Of a stretch of DNA of 64,000 nucleotides, positions 60,960 through 64,000 are shown piece after piece (position 1 is the first letter of the stretch; each line of letters starts with the position of its first letter). This DNA comes from Pseudomonas massiliensis (GTDB taxonomy: Bacteria > Pseudomonadota > Gammaproteobacteria > Pseudomonadales > Pseudomonadaceae). The stretch covers positions 1,674,001 to 1,738,000 of the forward strand of contig NZ_CCYK01000007.1 of NCBI RefSeq assembly GCF_000826105.1, written 5' to 3'. The notes under the pieces are model-generated. The model did no database searches, was not told the DNA's origin, and saw nothing but the letters and a program-made list of their open reading frames with translations. Made by a program: the position numbers and the translations under genes.

Positions 60960-60998
60960 GCAGGCACTTAACTTGTACGATAACGTAGCAGTGCCTGC
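60960..60998. promoter_or_regulatory. Inverted repeat before the galactarate operon
   Basis: Perfect 8-bp arms GCAGGCAC / GTGCCTGC are separated by 23 nt that contain TTGTACGATAACG at the centre. The central part looks like the operators of FadR-type GntR regulators, which often control aldarate genes. It may be an operator with hairpin potential, about 50 nt upstream of the permease start. Confidence 0.45.
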
Positions 60999-61019
60999 CG
61001 CCGCCCTGACGACAGCCCG

Positions 61020-61034
61020 CATAACGATAAAAAG
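61020..61034 (+). promoter_or_regulatory. A-rich leader motif before the permease gene
   Basis: The same 15-mer CATAACGATAAAAAG as at 44249-44263, here just before the ribosome site GGGAG and 14 nt before the permease start. Confidence 0.4.
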
Positions 61035-61048
61035 TGGGAGTGCTCTAG

Positions 61049-62398
61049 ATGCATGCCAATAAGAAAACGCATGTGCGTTACCTGATTCTTTTCCTTCTGT
61101 TCGTGGTGACCACGATCAACTATGCCGACCGCGCGACCATTTCGATCGCCGGTTCCAGCATCCAGAAAGACCTCGGCATCGACCCGTTGACCCTTGGATT
61201 CATCTTCTCGGCCTTTGGCTGGGCGTACGTGGCAGGACAGATTCCCGGCGGTTGGCTGCTGGACCGCTATGGTTCCAAGAAAGTCTACGCACTGAGCATC
61301 TTTACCTGGTCAGTGTTCACGCTCCTGCAAGGCTTCGTCGGTTTCATGCCGGTGGCCACGGCCGTCATGGCGCTCTTCACCCTGCGTTTCCTCGTGGGCT
61401 TCGCGGAAGCGCCATCTTTCCCGGGCAATGCGCGCATAGTCGCTGCCTGGTTCCCCACCGCGGAGCGCGGAACGGCGTCGGCCATTTTCAACTCGGCCCA
61501 GTATTTCGCGACCGTACTGTTTGCCCCATTGATGGGCTGGATCGTCCATGCTCTGGGTTGGGAACACGTGTTCATCATCATGGGCGCCCTGGGCGTAGTG
61601 TTCGCCGGCGTCTGGATGAAGTTCCTGCACAACCCCGGCCAGCATCCAATGATAGGCGAAGCCGAATACCGTCATATCGCTGACAACGGCGGGGTAGTGG
61701 ACATGGACCAGCCCGGGCAGAAACGTGCCGGCCCCCAGTGGGGTTATGTGCGCCAGTTGCTGACCAGCCGGATGATGCTGGGCATCTACCTGGGGCAGTA
61801 CTGCATCAATGGCATCACTTATTTCTTCCTGACCTGGTTCCCCGTATACCTGGTGCAGGAGCGGGGCATGACTATTCTCAAGGCCGGCTTCGTCGCTTCG
61901 CTGCCTGCCATCTGTGGGTTCATCGGCGGCGTGCTCGGCGGCGTGATTTCAGACTGGCTGCTACGTCGTGGCCATTCGCTGACCTTCGCCCGCAAGCTGC
62001 CGATCGTTTGCGGCCTGCTGCTCTCTACCACCATGGTCCTGTGCAACTACGTACAGCTGGACTGGCTGGTGGTCGGCCTGATGGCCTTGGCCTTCTTCGG
62101 CAAAGGGGTAGGCGCGCTGGGCTGGGCGGTCATGTCGGACACCTCGCCGCGGCAGATCGCCGGCATCAGCGGTGGCCTGTTCAATATGTTCGGCAACGTT
62201 GCCTCCATCACCACCCCAATCGTGATCGGCTACCTGATCTCGACGACCGGCTCATTCAAATGGGCCCTGGTCTACGTTGGCGCCAACGCCCTAGTGGCGG
62301 TGCTCAGCTACCTGGTCATCGTCGGGCCCATCCGCCGCGTGCAGTTGCGCGACGCCCAGGGCCAGTTGCTGACCGACGCTCAACCCGTACATGCCTGA
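61049..62398 (+). CDS. gudP: MFS permease for galactarate/glucarate (GudP-like)
   Basis: A 449-aa major facilitator of the anion:cation symporter (ACS) family. It carries T-T-I-N-Y-A-D-R-A-T-I in TM1, Q-I-P-G-G-W-L-L-D-R-Y-G-S-K-K after TM2 and F-V-G-F-A-E-A-P-S-F-P-G-N-A-R in TM4, as in GudP/GarP/ExuT. It brings in aldarates with protons. It is upstream of galactarate dehydratase (24 nt), so the pair is an operon and galactarate is the likely substrate. Confidence 0.9.
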   Translation: MHANKKTHVRYLILFLLFVVTTINYADRATISIAGSSIQKDLGIDPLTLGFIFSAFGWAYVAGQIPGGWLLDRYGSKKVYALSIFTWSVFTLLQGFVGFMPVATAVMALFTLRFLVGFAEAPSFPGNARIVAAWFPTAERGTASAIFNSAQYFATVLFAPLMGWIVHALGWEHVFIIMGALGVVFAGVWMKFLHNPGQHPMIGEAEYRHIADNGGVVDMDQPGQKRAGPQWGYVRQLLTSRMMLGIYLGQYCINGITYFFLTWFPVYLVQERGMTILKAGFVASLPAICGFIGGVLGGVISDWLLRRGHSLTFARKLPIVCGLLLSTTMVLCNYVQLDWLVVGLMALAFFGKGVGALGWAVMSDTSPRQIAGISGGLFNMFGNVASITTPIVIGYLISTTGSFKWALVYVGANALVAVLSYLVIVGPIRRVQLRDAQGQLLTDAQPVHA

Positions 62399-62422
62399 AT
62401 AACATTAAAAGGGGCCAACCCC

Positions 62423-63976
62423 ATGCAGTTGATCGAACATTCCGATTCCCCGCGCTACGTGCGCCTACACCCGGCTGATAACGTGGTGGTGGTGGTCAAC
62501 GACCAGGGCGTGGCCGAAGGCAGCGTCTTCCCGGATGGCCTGACCACCGTCGAAGGCGTTCCGCAGAGCCACAAGGTCGCCCTGGTGAATATTCCCAAGG
62601 GGGGCGAGGTCCGCCGCTATGGCCAGGTCATTGGCTACGCGCTTGAAGACCTGTGCCAGGGCAGCTGGGTGAAGGAGACCCAGCTGGCGATGCCGTCCGC
62701 TCCACCCCTGGACAGCCTGCCGATGTCCGACGCGGTACCGGCGCCACTGCCGCCACTGGATGGCTATACCTTCGAAGGCTATCGCAACGCCGATGGCACC
62801 GTGGGTACGCGCAACATCCTGGGGATCACCACCACTGTGCAGTGCGTGACCGGCGTGCTCGATCACGCGGTCAAGCGTATCCGCGAAGAACTGCTGCCGC
62901 GCTACCCCCATGTGGATGATGTGGTGGCCCTGACCCACAGCTATGGCTGTGGCGTGGCGATCAACGCCCGGGATGCCTACATTCCCATCCGGACGGTGCG
63001 TAACCTGGCCCGCAACCCCAACCTGGGGGGCGAGGCCCTGGTGATCAGCCTGGGCTGCGAAAAACTCCAGGCCGGGCAGGTCATGCACGAGGACGACCCT
63101 TCGGTGGACCTGAGCGAGCCCTGGCTTTATCGCCTGCAGGATGCCAGCCATGGGTTCGTGGAGATGGTCGAGCAGATCATGGCCCTGGCCGAAACGCGGC
63201 TTGAAAAGCTCAACCAGCGCCGCCGCGAAACAGTCCCGGCGTCGGAACTGATCCTGGGCATGCAATGCGGCGGCAGTGACGCCTTCTCCGGCATCACCGC
63301 CAACCCGGCCTTGGGCTTCGCTTCCGACCTGCTGATCCGCGCTGGCGCCACTGTGATGTTCTCCGAAGTGACCGAAGTACGTGATGCCATTTATATGCTG
63401 ACGTCGCGTGCCCAGGATCAGGAGGTGGCGCAGGCGCTGGTCCGCGAGATGGACTGGTACGACCATTACCTTGAGCGCGGCGCGGCGGACCGTAGCGCCA
63501 ACACCACGCCGGGGAACAAGAAGGGCGGGCTGTCCAACATCGTGGAAAAGTCCCTGGGTTCGATCGTCAAGTCCGGCAGCTCGGCCATCAATGGCGTGGT
63601 CGGCCCCGGCGAGCGGGTAACGGGCAAAGGCTTGATCTACTGCGCCACGCCGGCCAGTGATTTCGTATGCGGTACGCTGCAGCTGGCTGCGGGCATGAAC
63701 CTGCACGTGTTCACCACTGGCCGTGGCACCCCCTACGGTCTGGCCATGGCGCCGGTGGTCAAGGTCAGCACTCGCACCGAACTGGCGCAGCGTTGGCCGG
63801 ACCTGATCGACGTGGACGCCGGTGTGGTAGCCACGGGCCGTGCGACCATCGAGGAGCTTGGCTGGGAGCTGTTCCACTACTACCTGGACGTCGCCAGTGG
63901 CCGCAAGCAGACCTGGGCCGAGCGTCACAGGTTGCATAACGACATCGTGCTGTTCAACCCAGCGCCTATCACCTGA
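62423..63976 (+). CDS. garD: Galactarate dehydratase
   Basis: A 517-aa GarD with the N-terminal SAF domain (about 1-90) and the altronate/galactarate dehydratase region: G-T-R-N-I-L-G-I, H-S-Y-G-C-G and G-C-E-K-L-Q. It removes water from galactarate to give 5-keto-4-deoxyglucarate, feeding central carbon flow. The ATG at 62423 follows AAAAGGGG. It ends at 63976, 24 nt before the window edge; the rest of the pathway is outside. Confidence 0.94.
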   Translation: MQLIEHSDSPRYVRLHPADNVVVVVNDQGVAEGSVFPDGLTTVEGVPQSHKVALVNIPKGGEVRRYGQVIGYALEDLCQGSWVKETQLAMPSAPPLDSLPMSDAVPAPLPPLDGYTFEGYRNADGTVGTRNILGITTTVQCVTGVLDHAVKRIREELLPRYPHVDDVVALTHSYGCGVAINARDAYIPIRTVRNLARNPNLGGEALVISLGCEKLQAGQVMHEDDPSVDLSEPWLYRLQDASHGFVEMVEQIMALAETRLEKLNQRRRETVPASELILGMQCGGSDAFSGITANPALGFASDLLIRAGATVMFSEVTEVRDAIYMLTSRAQDQEVAQALVREMDWYDHYLERGAADRSANTTPGNKKGGLSNIVEKSLGSIVKSGSSAINGVVGPGERVTGKGLIYCATPASDFVCGTLQLAAGMNLHVFTTGRGTPYGLAMAPVVKVSTRTELAQRWPDLIDVDAGVVATGRATIEELGWELFHYYLDVASGRKQTWAERHRLHNDIVLFNPAPIT

Positions 63977-64000
63977 GGCGCATGCTGCGCTCGGGAACTC

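Larger units (their letters stand above)
60641..61048. other. Intergenic region with galactarate operon control sequences
   Basis: About 400 bp with no credible gene. It holds the promoters of the lipoprotein gene (minus) and of the permease operon (plus). Its only clear structures are the inverted repeat at 60960-60998 and the A-rich leader motif at 61020-61034. Confidence 0.6.

Overview
The window is a GC-rich chromosomal segment of a Pseudomonas (Gammaproteobacteria). The evidence is the linked order gacA-uvrC-pgsA-tRNA-Gly-tRNA-Cys, several small families found mainly in pseudomonads (DUF1652, DUF3509-like, DUF6555-like), a MexEF-OprN-type pump, a CobW-CobN cluster behind a cobalamin riboswitch, and a gntR/gntK/gntT gluconate locus. 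The species cannot be fixed from sequence reading alone. I saw no insertion sequence, CRISPR array, integrase or rRNA gene.

Layout. 1-3.4 kb: the 5' end of a KamA-type radical SAM gene, a MocR-type regulator, a sirtuin, and a divergent pair of phage-type DNA-binding genes. 3.5-8.8 kb: gacA, uvrC, pgsA, tRNA-Gly, tRNA-Cys, a YfbU-family gene, a stand-alone receiver protein, a DUF3509-like gene and an opposed tRNA-Leu. 9-16.6 kb: a short-chain dehydrogenase, a PPP-type phosphatase, then a light-signalling block (bacteriophytochrome kinase, receiver protein, hybrid kinase). 16.6-22.5 kb: RND efflux operon on the minus strand. 22.7-29.5 kb: B12 riboswitch, cobW, cobN and BchI/BchD-like chelatase partners. 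29.6-38.9 kb: NadR-like kinase, uppP, a secreted hydrolase, an MFS permease, a YbiT-type ABC-F protein, a second stand-alone receiver, Ku, DUF1652 and a parvulin. 39-42.4 kb: a hybrid PAS kinase and an orphan PilU-type ATPase. 42.4-47.2 kb: aldo/keto reductase and LysR genes, divergent from a short-chain-acid CoA-transferase/AtoE operon in which atoE carries an in-frame stop. 47.3-51.1 kb: two small genes and the gluconate locus. 51.3-53.3 kb: three translationally coupled envelope/stress-type genes. 53.6-58.3 kb: a type I secretion operon (AprDEF-like) whose adaptor gene is broken by a 266-bp tandem duplication. 58.3-64 kb: a threonine dehydratase/serine racemase-type enzyme, a 45-codon gene, a lipoprotein, and a galactarate/glucarate permease plus galactarate dehydratase.

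How they work together. Three carbon-source modules (short-chain fatty or keto acids, gluconate, aldarates) sit beside sensory and envelope functions, as expected for a versatile soil, plant or water pseudomonad. The most notable observations are two lesions: the atoE nonsense codon, and the adaptor duplication, which looks more like an assembly error than biology. Others are the phytochrome-receiver-hybrid kinase block without an adjacent haem oxygenase gene, a matched pair of 13-bp sites in the gnt divergent promoter, a hairpin covering the sirtuin Shine-Dalgarno, and a phage-switch-like regulator pair next to gacA. I did not find a convincing wholly new system; the candidates are listed with what would test them.
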